Assembly: GCA_944472155.2 (NCBI GenBank)
Contig: OX235277.1
Span: forward strand, 18,300,804-18,364,803
DNA length: 64,000 nt
Direction: 5' to 3'
DNA from: Trichobilharzia szidati
Lineage: Eukaryota > Platyhelminthes > Trematoda > Strigeidida > Schistosomatidae
A model generated the notes under the pieces. It did no database searches and had not been told where the DNA came from. It worked only from the letters and a program-made list of their open reading frames with translations. The translations under genes were made by a program, and so were the position numbers. How positions within the stretch are numbered: position 1 is the stretch's first letter; each line of letters opens with the position of its first letter. Of the stretch, positions 22,452 through 34,949 are shown piece by piece.

Positions 22452-23115
22452 CGAACCGGAATTTCATCAACACACAGAAATACAGTGTTCTCGCGAGTCA
22501 TGGAGACAACTGTCAAAAATCGAAGGTTCAAATTATTTCCCAGAGAATATCTCGTCGTAAAATCGGAACGTGGATTACTGAGGAATACGTCCTGCTTGAT
22601 CTGTAATTTCTACTGTTTCAAATGCGTCACTAGTAGAACTGCGGTGGGTGGTGCTATTGAAACATTCACAAGTTCGACTTATGTATATTTTAAATTATCA
22701 AGTTACAGTATCGATTGTTCACAGATGCTTTCGCATATATGAGGCCGCTACCAGCCTTGAAACCTTATTATCATTAGCGACTAAGATACGATCCTCCTCA
22801 GTTGTCGCTTCATTCTTTCTTTTCTCACGACTTACAGCATTCGTCTAGAATTAAATCCAGCCTAGTAGATGACAAAGTGTCACAGAAAAGAACAATGAAA
22901 ATGGACAAGTGACGAAGAGGCTGATTACATGAAGCCTGACAAAGAGGTTGATTACATGAAGCCTGACAAAGAATCAGCATTAGTGCATTTTCACAGAGAG
23001 GATTATATAATATAGATGAATGGTGCTCGGTCTCAGGTTACTTTCATGTGCAGACCTGAGACCGAGCACTTCGGCCCAATCAATTGATGGGAAAATTTCA
23101 AATTGAATTAAATAA
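22452..23115 (+). repeat. Unclassified interspersed repeat, copy A
   Basis: Matches copy B at 30836-31460 over its length with roughly one difference per ten bases by eye. It starts near CCGGAATTTCATCAACACAC and ends in a hairpin (23027-23073) with a perfect 16-bp stem, GTGCTCGGTCTCAGGT with its complement. Copy A has a 30-bp tandem duplication around 22915-22975 (GATTACATGAAGCCTGACAA twice) that B lacks. Short frames on either strand are conserved between copies, but I recognise no protein. Its end resembles 13797-13875. Confidence 0.7.
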
Positions 23116-23239
23116 TGATAACAAGATTTATGCAGTGTCAATAAGAATAATGAAGGTAGTAATATGTTTACTTGTAGACAATTCAAAAAATAAACTAGAT
23201 TTACACTAGTATATTTGTTCAATTGTCTACATATACACA

Positions 23240-24340
23240 TATTACTCCCTTCCTTATTCTTATCACCATCCGCATCAACCGTATTTTCATTTTTATTTGC
23301 TTATCATTATTATCATTGTTATTCCTGACGTCCAAAACATTTATCACATTATTATTATTTTTATTACTTGATCCACAAAATCACCGTCATTAGTTTCAAT
23401 TTTTATACATAAATCTATGTAAATTAGAGAGGAGCCTGAAGAAGATTTATTTATTTGAAAGCAACTGTAATGTTTGCTTATATGTCTTGTTCTTAGACGA
23501 ATAGAAGTTACAAATACAGATTATATGGTTTACATAAAGTAAATAAACCAGGAATGCCGTTAAGATGGGCTCTAGACATGAAAACTGTCTCCCATTCTAC
23601 ATTTCATCATGTGAATTTACTCGGTTTGCTAGCATTTTGACAATCACTATTTCGGAAGTAATAGTATGAGGTAAGAACTGAAGCAAAGTTGGTGTTGCTT
23701 ACAATGAAGAAAATGTCAAGTACTCGGTGTTTCCACGTCTAGATAATTCTCTAGAAATTGACTCACCGAACGAATTCTCCAATTTTGTGACCATTTTCAA
23801 ACTGATTTCTAAAATAACTTCAGTTTTTTTGTTGCACAAAGAAAGTGAATATTATACCGAAAGGGTGAGAGCTCTCATCATTTCATGTCCGACTAAAGTG
23901 TATCAGTCACTTATTCACCTTTTTCACAACAGTCATACGGGGAATTAGATGGCGTTGTATAAGAGAGTTTGGAGGAGGAGATCGCTACTGGATTTCGGTA
24001 TAAGAATAAGTGTGATCTACTGCGTATTTTTCTGTTCCTTGCCATTATTTGTTCCGTACTACTGATTTACATGACTTTTCAACAATGCAGTCTTATTAAA
24101 TTTACATCAATTAATTGATCATCGATTTTCTGAATAATTGTATAGACATATTGTTCATATTTATTTTCATTATCTCTGAGTGGGAAATACAAACTGATGA
24201 CTTTGAGAAACCGTGCAGTTTTTATTGCGCGGTTGAACTGTCATAAGGTTTTTGCGGTATAGCATCTAAATTATTTTGAAAGTAAAGTTTGACATTAACC
24301 CCCACACTTATGTTACCAATCAATTGAATCCCTAAAAATT
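23240..24340. other. Intergenic; T-rich tract and GAGCCTGAAGAAG motif
   Basis: T-rich sequence with ATT repeats (23240-23400) leads into GAGCCTGAAGAAGATTTATT at 23428. The same motif, after similar T-rich DNA, occurs at 42400 just before a PLE, so this may be an orphan PLE-associated end. The rest holds only short ORFs. Confidence 0.35.
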
Positions 24341-24650
24341 AATACTTGAATATCACTGAGATGCTCACTAGTGACTGGTCCTATTCATGCAGATAGATAC
24401 CTTGAGTTCTAGTGTGAAGTCGTGACCAGTAGTGTACAGCAGGTCGGGCTTGAGGACAAATGCTCACCGAGGACTTTGGCTAATGGTCGCTGTATGCCGT
24501 GAACTGGCAGAAGTTAGAATTCATCGGCCATTGAATTGGTCTCAGTGGCATAAATATCCACGATCGCGCCTTGTAAATGGAAGGTCCTTGGTTCGAACCC
24601 CCTTCGGAAGTGTAGTGCTCCGAATCTGTCTAAATGAATGACATTGTGAC
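24340..24650 (+). repeat. S2-type tRNA-derived SINE relic
   Basis: Contains the family landmarks GAGTTCTAGTGTGAAGTCGT, GACCAGT, GGCCATTGAATTGGTCTCAG, a CTTGTAAATGG anticodon-like region and a clear box B, GGTTCGAACCC. It is oriented with the tRNA-like part on the + strand. Confidence 0.65.
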
Positions 24651-25635
24651 ATCTTATTTGATAGAATACCAAAAACGGCCTCGCAAATACTCCAAAAGTG
24701 ATTCATTCAAGCTCGGATATTTGTTATCATTTCTATGCTTTTGTAGCAAACTTTGTCAGCTTATAGTATGTTGCCAGAGATACTATGGTTTGCCTCAGTA
24801 GAGAGAAACATCATGGGGGCTGAATTTATAAAAAACATTAATATAAAAGGATACTCGAGTCTATCTCTCACTTTTCGCTATGAGATGGTGATTACGCGAA
24901 ATTCTACTAACATTGTTTAGAGGAAGCGCTAATAAGTGTACTTCACAATTCAATCCTACTTCTCCTTAGAAGTGTGAACTTTTTATGTAACTACTGGCTG
25001 GGTGATATGATAGTTTATCTTTCCTATTTTTCTAATGTTATTTTCTGAAGTAATTTCATACGTAGGAGAGAGGTGAAAGAGATTATTTCAGTTAAAATTT
25101 AACTGTAGCTTAAGTTTATCATTACTTTGTCTAAGTAATGTAAAAAACGTTTTTTTAGATTTATATAACGATTCGGTGTAAAAGCGTTTATTATTCCTCA
25201 AGAAATAGTTTACGACATATAATACTCATAAATTCATATATTTGAGAAACATTTTGAATAATGAAATCGTTGTACCATAGTACAAACAATCATATAACGA
25301 TCTAAGACGAGCTGCTGATGTGCGCAATGGAATTAGGTGACAGAGATGTCAATTTCCGAATTTTGTTTGATGGTGTCTCTATTTGGTGGAAATTTTCTTC
25401 TGCTTGAAGCAGCACCATACGTGAAGTCAATTTTTGAATACTGCGCTTCATATTCTTGTCTTCAGACCTCATTTATTTCGCGGCTCTCAACCGAATCATT
25501 TCAAAATCGTATAGTTTGATGTGTCTACAAGCAATGACGTATGGTTGAAAGATCATCAGTGAAGGAATTACACTCTGTAACTTTTTAAATAAGACAAGGC
25601 GTAGGTGATGAAGACAACCAATCAACAGCAACAAC
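24650..25635. other. Intergenic, nothing recognised
   Basis: AT-rich sequence with chance ORFs of about 60 codons. No repeat family, splice chain or RNA gene was seen. Confidence 0.45.
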
Positions 25636-26335
25636 AACCAGCAATAATCGCCATCATTGAGATAGATTTAACAGATGTTTCCAAATTCACTTATCTAAGA
25701 AGCATCGTTTCAAATACAGGCAATCGGAACGGATGAAGATGTCAAAGAGAGTCAGAATCGGAAAGGGAAGATCCGCCTTAATCACTCTGAAACCAGTTTG
25801 GAAATCTTCTGCACCCACTCAGTCGGCATAACGAACCAGATTAGGATTTTCAACAGCAATTTCAACTCACTCAGTTCTTCTATACGAGTCAGAATCTTGC
25901 ACTGCGTGTCACGAAAAGGATTTTCAACAGGTGGCACACTTTCATCAACAGCTGCCTTCTCTGGCTCCATATTGAAGATCAAATGTCCAGCCAGAAAGAA
26001 TAAGCAACAAAAAACTGAGGGAACAAACTAACAGGTGAGAGCTGATCTCTCAGAAAATATGTAGGAGAAAGTGGAGATGGATCGGGCTTACAATGACGAG
26101 GCAGCCGAATGACATCGCACGCCAGGCTAGTGCTCGAGTGGAGTCCAAATGGAAAGCGACGAGTGGGTCGTCCGATGGCGACATGAAGGATATCGTGTGA
26201 GAAAGAGATGAGGGAGTTTGGTCAATCGTGGACCCAGCTGAAGAGGACGGCAGAAAACAGAACAAAGCGAAGATGTGTTGTTGAAGCCCATGTTCCACTC
26301 GGAACGCAGGGGAATAATAATAATAAATAATTTCT
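25635..26335 (+). mobile_element. RTE-clade (SR2-like) non-LTR retrotransposon, 3' end relic
   Basis: Translates in shifted frames to the RTE C-terminus. A FTYL.SIVS stretch near 25690 is followed by KxxNRKGKIRLNHSETS-like sequence and a FNSN..SVLLYESE-like stretch near 25850-25900. The tail GKRRVGRPMATWR follows at 26147-26190, then EMREFGQSWTQLKRTAENR. A short AATAATAATAA tail at 26311 marks the 3' end. Frameshifts and stops show it is dead. Confidence 0.8.
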
Positions 26336-26989
26336 TATATCAAGTAAATTTATTTCATTTTGAAACTATTAAATCCCTTGACATCTCAATCACATAAAAA
26401 TATATGCGATAAGAAATAATAAAATAATGTATTCACCCAGAGTATCTATCCGGTGTGTATCCTAATGTTTATCAACCGGTGGAATTGGAATTCACGCCTC
26501 CCATTTCAGCAGAAAACAAAGTCGAATCTTTTGCTTCAAAAGTTGTTTGAAGAGAAAGGTGCACTTTCCATAGCGCCATGAGAATGCTACTTCCAATAGA
26601 TGGTCAATTTTCACCTCTATAGATATCTGCAAGATATATTTTCAAGAACTCACTTCTGCAATTCAACTGTCAGTCGAAATTAATCCTTTGCCTTGTGGTG
26701 ATGAAATGTCTGTTCAGTAATTGTGAGATTATAAACATATCTAGCTCAAGTAACATAATTTTCAGCAAGCTGAAATGAATATGCCTTGGAATTTCTCAGT
26801 GGTTATTTGTGCTTCATCGACATCCCAAATGTTTTCACCCTCTTAATTAACAAAATCTGTGAAAACAATTGATTGATTGATATCAGGGTATAATAAATAA
26901 AATAATGTGACCTTGACACACTTGACACGCAACTCATGTTCAGACTTGTCAAATGCTAGCAGTAAAGTGGAGTATAAGAGAAGGATGCG

Positions 26990-27850
26990 TGTAGGCTTTG
27001 TTCAGACAAAATTTATTTCCGACCACTATCTGACAAATTTTCTAATAATGAAGCAAAATGTACAATAATTCAGCAGACTGTGTCGAGGAATTGATACTCC
27101 ATGAATAGGGTAGAGTAAGTCTTGTAGTTCTGGGAAAACTAAAAGATTTTTTGGAAGTGAAACTTCTCTCACAACATGCTGAATCATGTGCAGATCAAAT
27201 TTCAACGCTACGCATAATCATCGAACAGATCATAGAATGGTGGTCTCAACTAAAGCGGCCTTGTCAAGGACTTCAATAGCTTTGACGGTGAATTGATTTG
27301 TAAACTACTTTGATAGTATGGAGTCCCAGAAACCCTCACCAACCTCTTAAAGTGACTATATGATAATGCAACATTTCGACTGATTGGTGGGGAAATTCTC
27401 TGAGATTCCTTTAAAGTGAAGACAGAAGTATAAAAGATCTGCCTACTATCACCAGTAACACCACTGATCATGATGAAGTGGATATATTGTGGCGGAATAG
27501 GGTGAGCGAAAAGGTGGAAGCACGTCGAGCTGACAAGAAGAGATTAGAGGTTCTGAATAGAAAGGCATATCACAAACGAACTCTGTCAAAGAGCTCACCG
27601 TGAGCGTATTAACCAATAAACATGCTGAAAGAAATGAAAGTGGAATGAACACACTGTGAGGAGACCGTTGAGCGACATCACGTGCCAGGCTATCAAGTGA
27701 AATGTGAGTGGGAAACGAGTTGAGCTTGGCTCTAAAGTTGACATGAGAAGAAGATGAGAGCTAATATTCAGTCGCGGAGCCAGGTAAGATGACTGCAGAG
27801 GACAGTATGAAATGCAGATTTGCTGTTGAGGAAAATGTGCCAATCGGAAC
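26990..27850 (+). mobile_element. RTE-clade retrotransposon, degenerate internal and 3' relic
   Basis: Conserved RTE pieces occur in order on the + strand. SCADQISTLRIIIEQIIEW lies at about 27187-27243 and a VKDFNSFDGELI remnant of the FEKAFD block follows. LYDNATFRLIGGEIL then D.FKVKTEV lie at about 27350-27440, and CLLSP follows. RPLSDITCQAIKWNVSGKR near 27660-27715 corresponds to the GKRRRGRP tail. Internal deletions and stops are numerous. Confidence 0.7.
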
Positions 27851-30085
27851 TTAAAGGAATAATAGTATCCATACATCTTGAACCTTTTAATCCTAATTTC
27901 ATACAAGGACTCATATCTGATCATCACGTTGAAATCGCATCTGTTGACGGAATGTTTGTTTTGATTGGTTTTGATACCGCTGAACTTATTGTATACAACT
28001 ATATATAAGCCGCTCGATGATCGTTTTGTAAATGAGGTTAAGAAATTCTTTCCGTTCTAACAACGAATTGAAAAGAGAGGATTAACTGAAAGTGTGCTAA
28101 CTGAATTGAGTTTAAACATCGACCATTCATTTGGAGGAAAAGCTGCAGTTAAATTTGTTTATGCATTAAAAATAGAGTTACTGGAGATGATATTCCTCAG
28201 ACTTCTACGTGTAATGATACAACAATTAGATGACAACCAAATTACAAACTGAATAATTTTATTTCCACATATTATTCATATCTCAATATTCAAATGGATA
28301 TTTCCAATGGGAATTTTAAGCACAACTTTCATTCAAATGATTAAATCTGACAAAACAGAACATATCAAAATTAAGACCCACTTTGCATCAAACAATGATT
28401 TTTATTTCTTTGGAGTTTCAAACGCCATGAATAACTACTTGAAGCGATAGCTTTATGATCATTTAACTGTGAAAAGAGGAGAAATGTAACAGATGAAACT
28501 GAGTAACGATCTCGACAAATCGTGAATGAAGAGAAGGTGACATATTTATGTTTGGTGATAACTTTGACATCAAAATATATGACGCTTACGCTCATTTGAA
28601 TAACTTAGAAGTGAACTGAGGACTTGAAACAAAGATTTCAGTAAAGATTGTTCCCACAGTTGTACAATCACATACTCATATATATGAATTAAAATGGGCA
28701 ATAACAAGTAGTTTTCTTGTGTGCATATTCAAATTTGGCAGTGAGTGGAAATACTGAAGTGTGAAAATGTGGGTGTAGATAAATATGAATGATAAACTGA
28801 TAGGACATATCAGCGAATCAGCAAAGTCCAACACAAACTTCAATAGGTAGGTGCAGAGTTAAAGGTGCGAAAATTAAGGATGTTCAGAAATGTGAATATC
28901 TGAATTTGGCATGTTCATATTCACGAACAGCCGAAAATATGATGAATGAAATATTTGTCGACAAAATAAAATGAATGCATTCCGAGAATATCATAGGATG
29001 AAGTGAAATATAATGGGGAAAACTTACAATGTACTGGCATTTCACAACGTATATTGCATGTGATGAGGACCCTCATTTGAGAGCCATCCTAATATAATTC
29101 AATGACAGGCATCCTGTTATCTGGTATACGTTGCGAAACAAACACGGAATTAGTTTGTTAGCTTGATGTGTCACACAAAGAAGTGTTGACGGATGATTGA
29201 AATGAAGAGCAGGCAAAAACTACATGGACAGGAAATCTGAAGAATGTTTACAGTTTTGTTCTTACAGACAGTGGAAGGAATCTCATGCGTTCAGTTTCAA
29301 CATATAACGAGAGAACTTACAGTCAGTGCTGATGGAGAGCCTATGCAATTAAGACAAACTTCGGTAGTGTTATCCAAGAGAATTTCTTGATGCGAAATGC
29401 AAATTATATGAAAGGAATTCTGGGTGGACTAAGGTAACTAAGAAAGTGTTGCATCTAAGCTTAGTATTTAGGTGTGATACTGAACGTGAAATTTTTACTA
29501 ACCAAATGATGAGATCACTGAGTAAAATCGTTTTTATTACCCAACCAAGAATAGCCTACTCTAGCTGTCTACATATGAACCTTACCAGTAAAAATGTTAT
29601 CTTGCATGTTCATTGCTATGCGTATTTATACGTCCACCTATTTATGTACAGGTATGTTCATATGACGTTCGTTGAGAAAATTATCTCGCAGCGTTCCAGA
29701 ATACCAGACAGCTGGGCTGAGAAAAGGGGAGTTTAGAATTAATTACTCCTCTATATTGCTACAATACGCAGATAATGGGCGAGTCGCATCTGTTACACCG
29801 TTTAACATAGTCGACTAAGCATGACGAAGTTTAGAGAAGGATGCACTAGTGTATTTGCTTTCTATATCGAAAGCTTCTCAGTACAAGCTCGCTGACCACT
29901 CAGACACTTGTGCCAACACTTGTTTTGTGTATCAGAACTTCAGCGTTTCGCGATATATCACCAGGTTCACCGATGCCTTCGATTACCATCCGCTTCAAAA
30001 CTGACAGGCTAGACACAACTGGTCACGACTTATCAGCACGACATCAGGACATCTATCAAGCAGACATTCATGATCTGGAGATGGA
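27850..30085. other. Intergenic; possible very old retrotransposon debris
   Basis: No intact frame above 96 codons. A stretch near 28860-29100 gives VQKCEYLNLACSYSRTAEN on the + strand, faintly like the LGS..S..GR..NDI region of non-LTR elements. I do not consider it established. Nothing else is recognised. Confidence 0.3.
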
Positions 30086-30260
30086 CATCTAGCTTGCATG
30101 ATCTGTGAGAATTTGTATTAATTGAATGTCAGTCTTTATACTCCGTCACAAACCAACACCAGTGAGGGAGATCACTGAAGATTAGGGACCACTAGGCAGC
30201 TGTTTTTCACCGGGTGAAGACTATCCGTCAGTGCGCACCGATGACAATGCAGGAGATTAA
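30085..30260 (+). repeat. S2-type SINE fragment
   Basis: Contains CACTAGGCAGCTGTTTTTCA and CAGTGCGCACCGATGAC, matching the end segment of the S2 family (GGACAGCTGTTTCATCCTA). The region upstream (30010-30035, ACAACTGGTCACGACTT) also resembles it. Confidence 0.45.
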
Positions 30261-30835
30261 ACTTGTGATATTCAGCTTACGAATAAATTCTCGACTAAAC
30301 TTTTATGTCTGGCCTTTTCCACGCAAATTCGAATTTCTTTAAATGTCAAAAATCATGTCCCATTTATAGTTGTACTCATGTACATCTATCAGTTCACTTG
30401 GTCATGTAGAGATACATTCATATGCCGAACTCCTTCTAGGGGTTTGACTTTTACAATAATTTGTAATCTGTAATATGTAATCTGTCTTCATTCGTCGTTG
30501 TGTTTACATCTTTTCGTAAACGCCCTACCTCAAAGTGTACTTCATACATATTTCCGTGACCTATGGAACATTATTTGCCTGTGCAGCTCTGATGAAATTT
30601 TATGGAAAGAATATCCGTTGCTGACATTGGGAATCAAATATGTGTATGTTTTTCGTTTGACTTCTCAGTTTCAACAGGATTACTACATACAGATAGGCAA
30701 ATTGAATGGCGGGTACTTATCACGACACCATGACCATAAACGAACTCAAATGTTTGTTCATGCTAGAATAATTCATCAGATATGATTTAACTACTTGTAG
30801 ATAATCAAAGTAGAATGTAGCATTTCGGAAAATTA

Positions 30836-31460
30836 CAACCGGAATTTCAACAACACACAGAAATACAGTGTTCTCGCGAGTCATGTAGACAGCTGGCAGA
30901 AACCGAAGGTTCAAATTATTTCCCAAAGAATATCTCGTCGTAAAATCGCAAAGTGGATTACTGAGAAATACGTCCTGCTTGATCTGTAATTTCTCGTGTT
31001 TCAACTGCGTTACTAGTAGAACTGCGGCGAATGGTGCTATTGAAACATTTGCAAGGTCGACTCATGTGTATTTTTAATTATCAAATTACAGTATCGATTG
31101 TTCACAGATGCTTTCGCATATATGAGGCCGCTACCAGCCTTAAAACCTTATTATCACTAGTGACTGAGATTCGCTCTTCCTTAGTCATCGTTTCGTTCTT
31201 TCTTTTCTCACGACTTACAGCATTCGTCTAAAATTGAATCCAGCCTAGTAGATGACAAAGTGTCACAGAAAAGAACAATGAAAATGGACAAGTGACGAAG
31301 AGGCTGAATACATGAAGCCTGACAAAGAATCAGCATTAGTGCATTTTCACAGAGACGATTATATATTACAGATGATAGATACTCGGTCTCAGGTAAGCCT
31401 CATGTGCAGACCTGAGACTGAGCATTCAGACAGAGTCGATTGACGGGAAACTTTAAAATT
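30836..31460 (+). repeat. Unclassified interspersed repeat, copy B
   Basis: Second copy of the 22452-23115 repeat in the same orientation. It lacks the internal 30-bp duplication and its terminal hairpin has one stem mismatch (CTCGGTCTCAGGT with ACCTGAGACTGAG). Divergence from A is scattered with no bias I could see toward silent sites, so coding function is not supported. Confidence 0.7.
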
Positions 31461-31499
31461 GAATTAAATAAAGATTAAAAAAGTCTATGCTGGTGTCAA

Positions 31500-31830
31500 T
31501 AGCAAAAAAATTTTGATCAACTAAGTATCTTGTGCTGACTTCCAGATCACTCAAAATAAAAGTGAATGAACATAAACGCCTAACCAAAGGTCAACCAACA
31601 GGAACACAAACTCACAGGAATCATGAAAAAATTCATCTATAGCTGCACATGCATGGGACAAAAGCCACAATATCGATTGGAACAATGTGTGCATTCTAAA
31701 AACTGACATGAACAAATGGAAAGAAAGACTTGTAACAGAATCGATATTCATTAAAGTCACACCGGATACATGTAACAAGGGTGACTCAGTACAACTATCA
31801 GCAACTTGGAGTCTCATTCTGAATACAAAA
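31500..31830 (+). mobile_element. Penelope-like element, C-terminal (GIY-YIG tail) relic
   Basis: In shifting frames the + strand gives SLKIKVNEHKRLTKG, AWDKSHNIDWNNVCILKTD and MNKWKERLVTESIFIKVTPD. These are the region after the YIG motif of PLE endonuclease domains, paralleling the PLE-D fragment at 55190-55771. Frameshifts are present. Confidence 0.75.
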
Positions 31831-32104
31831 ACATGAATGAACGTCGAATATAGTTCTCAATACAAAAAACGTGAATGAACGTGAAATATAATTCTGAATA
31901 CAAAACATGAATGAGCAAAATAAAATAATGTAGTAAATATAGGAGTACAAATCATTAATATGTGAATAAAACAATTCCAACAGTGGTGTGAACACGAGCA
32001 GTAATTTTGCTCGAAATATTACCAATAGCAAAACTTATCATTGTGTGTAAATATATAAATAAATATAATTATACTTTATTTGATCTAATCCACAATGCTC
32101 AAAC

Positions 32105-32335
32105 TTTTTACTGATATTAATTCAGCTGACGGGCAACAAACTCACACATTCATATCAAGCTGAATTTCGATTTATGAACCATCGAATTTTCAACATCAGA
32201 TGCTTAAAAGATGGAATTATTCCAGTATACATGAGATTAAAATCACCGATTTCTACTGATAAAGCAAATGCAGCGCTCACGCATGCCTCGAAAACATGCA
32301 TCAAAGAAAACCGATTCGTGATTTAGTTCGACTGT
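32105..32335 (+). mobile_element. Penelope-like element, N-terminal relic
   Basis: Gives TNSHIQAEFRFMNHRIF-like sequence followed by CLKDGIIPVYMRLKSPIST, homologous to the PLE-E start at 55890-56040. It lies downstream of the C-terminal fragment at 31500 in the same direction, a head-to-tail arrangement. Confidence 0.7.
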
Positions 32336-32545
32336 CGCCAACCAATATCGTCGGTAGTACATCCATCCCCACACGTGACATCTAATTTGACCTCACTTGT
32401 CACGACTTCTCACTAGAACTTCAGAAAACTGTATCCTGTAGCAAGTCATTAGCGAGCATCAGATTAATTGTCTATAGTTTGGTTTGTAAGTGTTAGTGGT
32501 GATCAACTCGTTAAAACATAACTAACCCTACAAACCAAACTGTAG
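32335..32545 (-). repeat. S2-type SINE relic followed by (ATA)n
   Basis: Parallels 20815-20940: GTAGTACATCCATCCCC, CCTCACTTGTCACGACTT and CACTAGAACTTCAG. A short ATAATAATAATGATAAT microsatellite follows at about 32548-32580. Confidence 0.55.
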
Positions 32546-32734
32546 ATGATAATAATAATAATGATAATAATAATAATAACAGTATGAAATTCACTCAGAA
32601 TAGTTGTGGTTATAATCATAGTTGTCTGTTAATTGGTTGAACAAATAAAGTCACGTATAAAATAGTTCACATGATTTATAGAATATGGAACCGAGAAATT
32701 CCTTGGGTCCCATCTTAGCTGGGAAATATTTACA

Positions 32735-33075
32735 TACATACATCACATTTTGTGCACCAAGTTGAGGATTCAGTGGAAAGTGTGTATTTATATATGAGAT
32801 ACGTGGATGACATGATAGTAACTTGTGACAAATCGAGAAATGCCACAGTAATGCTTAACTGGATGTATACAGTAAAAAATGGCATAACGTTATTATACGT
32901 GGAGGAAGATAACGATTGTTTGACATATTGAGAGGTGCTCATGACTCACCACCAAGATGGATCAATAATACGGTGTGTCTAGAAGAAGCCGACCTCCACG
33001 GAATGGTGTCCAAATGACCATAGTTTCTGTCGACTCCAACATAAAAAGCAATACATGTCAAATGCTTGTGCAGGT
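32735..33075 (+). mobile_element. Penelope-like element, RT catalytic fragment
   Basis: Gives VYLYMRYVDDMIVTCDKS (RT motif C, YVDD) near 32785-32838 and then, in shifted frames, KKPTSTEWCPNDHSFCRLQH. This matches the YRKPTWTGQYLNFHSFCPLQ block that follows the RT in PLE-A. It is truncated on both sides. Confidence 0.8.
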
Positions 33076-33079
33076 TAAT

Positions 33080-34640
33080 TCAACATAAATATATACACAC
33101 ATATCTAAGACACCACAGAAAGGCAGGAAATCATTTACAAACTTGTCATCAATAAGTGATTTGTCCAGCTTCGTACTCACTTTGTCTTTGGTTTTATTGG
33201 CAATGGATGCACAGAAGGCGGTGGATTGCATGTGAGAGGTAACCTCTGTCAAATCTCTCCCGTTGATAGTGATTGGTGCCGGTTGTTTTTGAGCTTCATT
33301 GGTTATCTTCATCACCTTCATCTTCCCTGTGTTCACCTGTAATCCCATCTACGCTGCCAGCCTCTTCAGTCTTTGTTATTTTTTGGTTGCAAGTCTTCAG
33401 GTTTGTGTGACATTAGACATATATCACCTGCGAAATGTAGATCTGCTAGTCTCCTTGTCGGTGGTCCAGCGTATTCCTATCTCCCCTCTCCCCACAGTCT
33501 GACGCATAATCCAGTCCACCACAATTGAGAATATCATCAGTGATAATAGACAGCCAGATGGTCTTACTCCTGTATGCACTTCGGGCGCTGAGTTTTCCGT
33601 TGTGGATCACCTGACACGTCCTACTGTCATATAGTCAGCTGTTGAATGAGGTTGATAACGAATTGGGGACTGCACGTCATAGAGTTGAAGTAGCTACCAA
33701 ATTACTTCTTGATCTACGCCGTCAAAGGCCTTTTCGAAGTCGATAAAGTTGAGATGCAAATTTGACTGCCATTCCATGCTTTGTTCGATGACAATGCATA
33801 TGATTTGCCCCTACTGAATCCAGCTTATTGCGGGTGGCTGAGTTTTATATTCGGTGCATCCTTTATTTTCTCTAGGATGATGCTGCCTAGTATTTCACTT
33901 GGCGTGGACAACACCACTGCTCCACGCCAGTACTTACACAGGCCTAGGTCTCCTCGCTTTGTAGTATGTCCGTCGGGCGAAATCCATGTTGCTTTGAGTA
34001 TATCGTTGTATTTGTACACGACGCCTCCAATCACTACATCACTGAAAGCCAAGAAGTCTGCGAGTAATTCTCCGTTCTCATTCATTTCTCCGAGCCAGAG
34101 CCTCTCGACCCATGATGAGTTCTCTTCCTATATTATCTTCCCCTAGCTCGGTTGGCATTCATATCGCCCATGAGGATTTTGATGTCATCATTCGGGATGT
34201 TGTCCATTACTGTTTGTAATTGTCTGTAGACATCTCCCTTCTTGTCTTGTTCGCGTCGTTTGTAAAATTTTTCTGTAGCATTGGGTGATTGTAACCTCCC
34301 TTCCCTTTGCGTTGAATCTTGCTGTCATGATCCTGCATGAGGAGATCGGTTCCTACTGCACTGGGTGTTTGACTGCCACTGGTGACATCACTGACTACTC
34401 TAGTTTTCTCGCAGTTGTCGTCTGAATGACCAGACTGGTGTAAATTATTGAATCTCCAGTTGACAATTTTGATAGTCCATATCCATTGCATCTACACTCG
34501 CAGATACCCAGCACTTCTATGAGATATCTCCGCACCTCTTGGGTACCTGAGCAGCCTTGCTTATCTCCTACATTGTACGGATATCCCACGTCCCCAATCT
34601 TATTCTTGATATCATCGAGAAAATACACATCGGATGGCTA
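33080..34640 (-). mobile_element. RTE-clade (SR2-like) retrotransposon with endonuclease and RT segments, broken
   Basis: On the minus strand, from high to low coordinate: the start of the apurinic-type endonuclease domain (RRYLIEVLGICECR and GLSKLSTGDSIIY, 34560-34440); a YNHP..QKNFTNDANKT block (34290-34250); NENGELLADFLAFSDVVIG and KATWISPDG (34083-33975); an RT block with FIDFEKAFDGVDQEV (about 33690-33750, in a shifted frame); and LHFAGDICLMSHK (33445-33400). It ends with ITINGRDLTEVTS near 33240. Part between endonuclease and RT is deleted and frames are broken. Confidence 0.8.
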
Positions 34641-34949
34641 ACTGGATTCCTGAAGGTTTTCACCAGCCAACGGAGTCATTTCGTCACTGCGATTCGAGTG
34701 AAGAATAAGATCGCCATTTGAAGATGTTGTATTTTTAATAAATTTTCTGTGCGTTGAAATTTCTCTGGAGATTTGGCAGGTTTCGTTGTTTGGGGTTGAT
34801 AGCCCCACGCCTAAAACTCCCTCTTTAGCAAGTATTAGTACCGCCTAGAAAATTAGCACGCTAGATAACTAGACGAATTGCAATCGCACGAGTCATGAAA
34901 CAGGCATCATAATATAATAAAGAAAACTGCGTGAACTCTGATCAAAATT
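34640..34949. other. Spacer between RTE relic and palindrome
   Basis: No feature recognised in about 300 bases of AT-rich sequence. Confidence 0.4.

Noticed and set aside
22270..22473. Minus-strand 67-codon frame overlapping the MEG 3' end and the start of repeat copy A
   Set aside because: Looks protein-like at first, but has no start context or splice sites, and overlaps a repeat edge; not conserved in copy B beyond the repeat.
28860..29100. Faint non-LTR retrotransposon-like stretch (VQKCEYLNLACSYS)
   Set aside because: Only a short similarity with many stops; no second RTE motif in order could be found.
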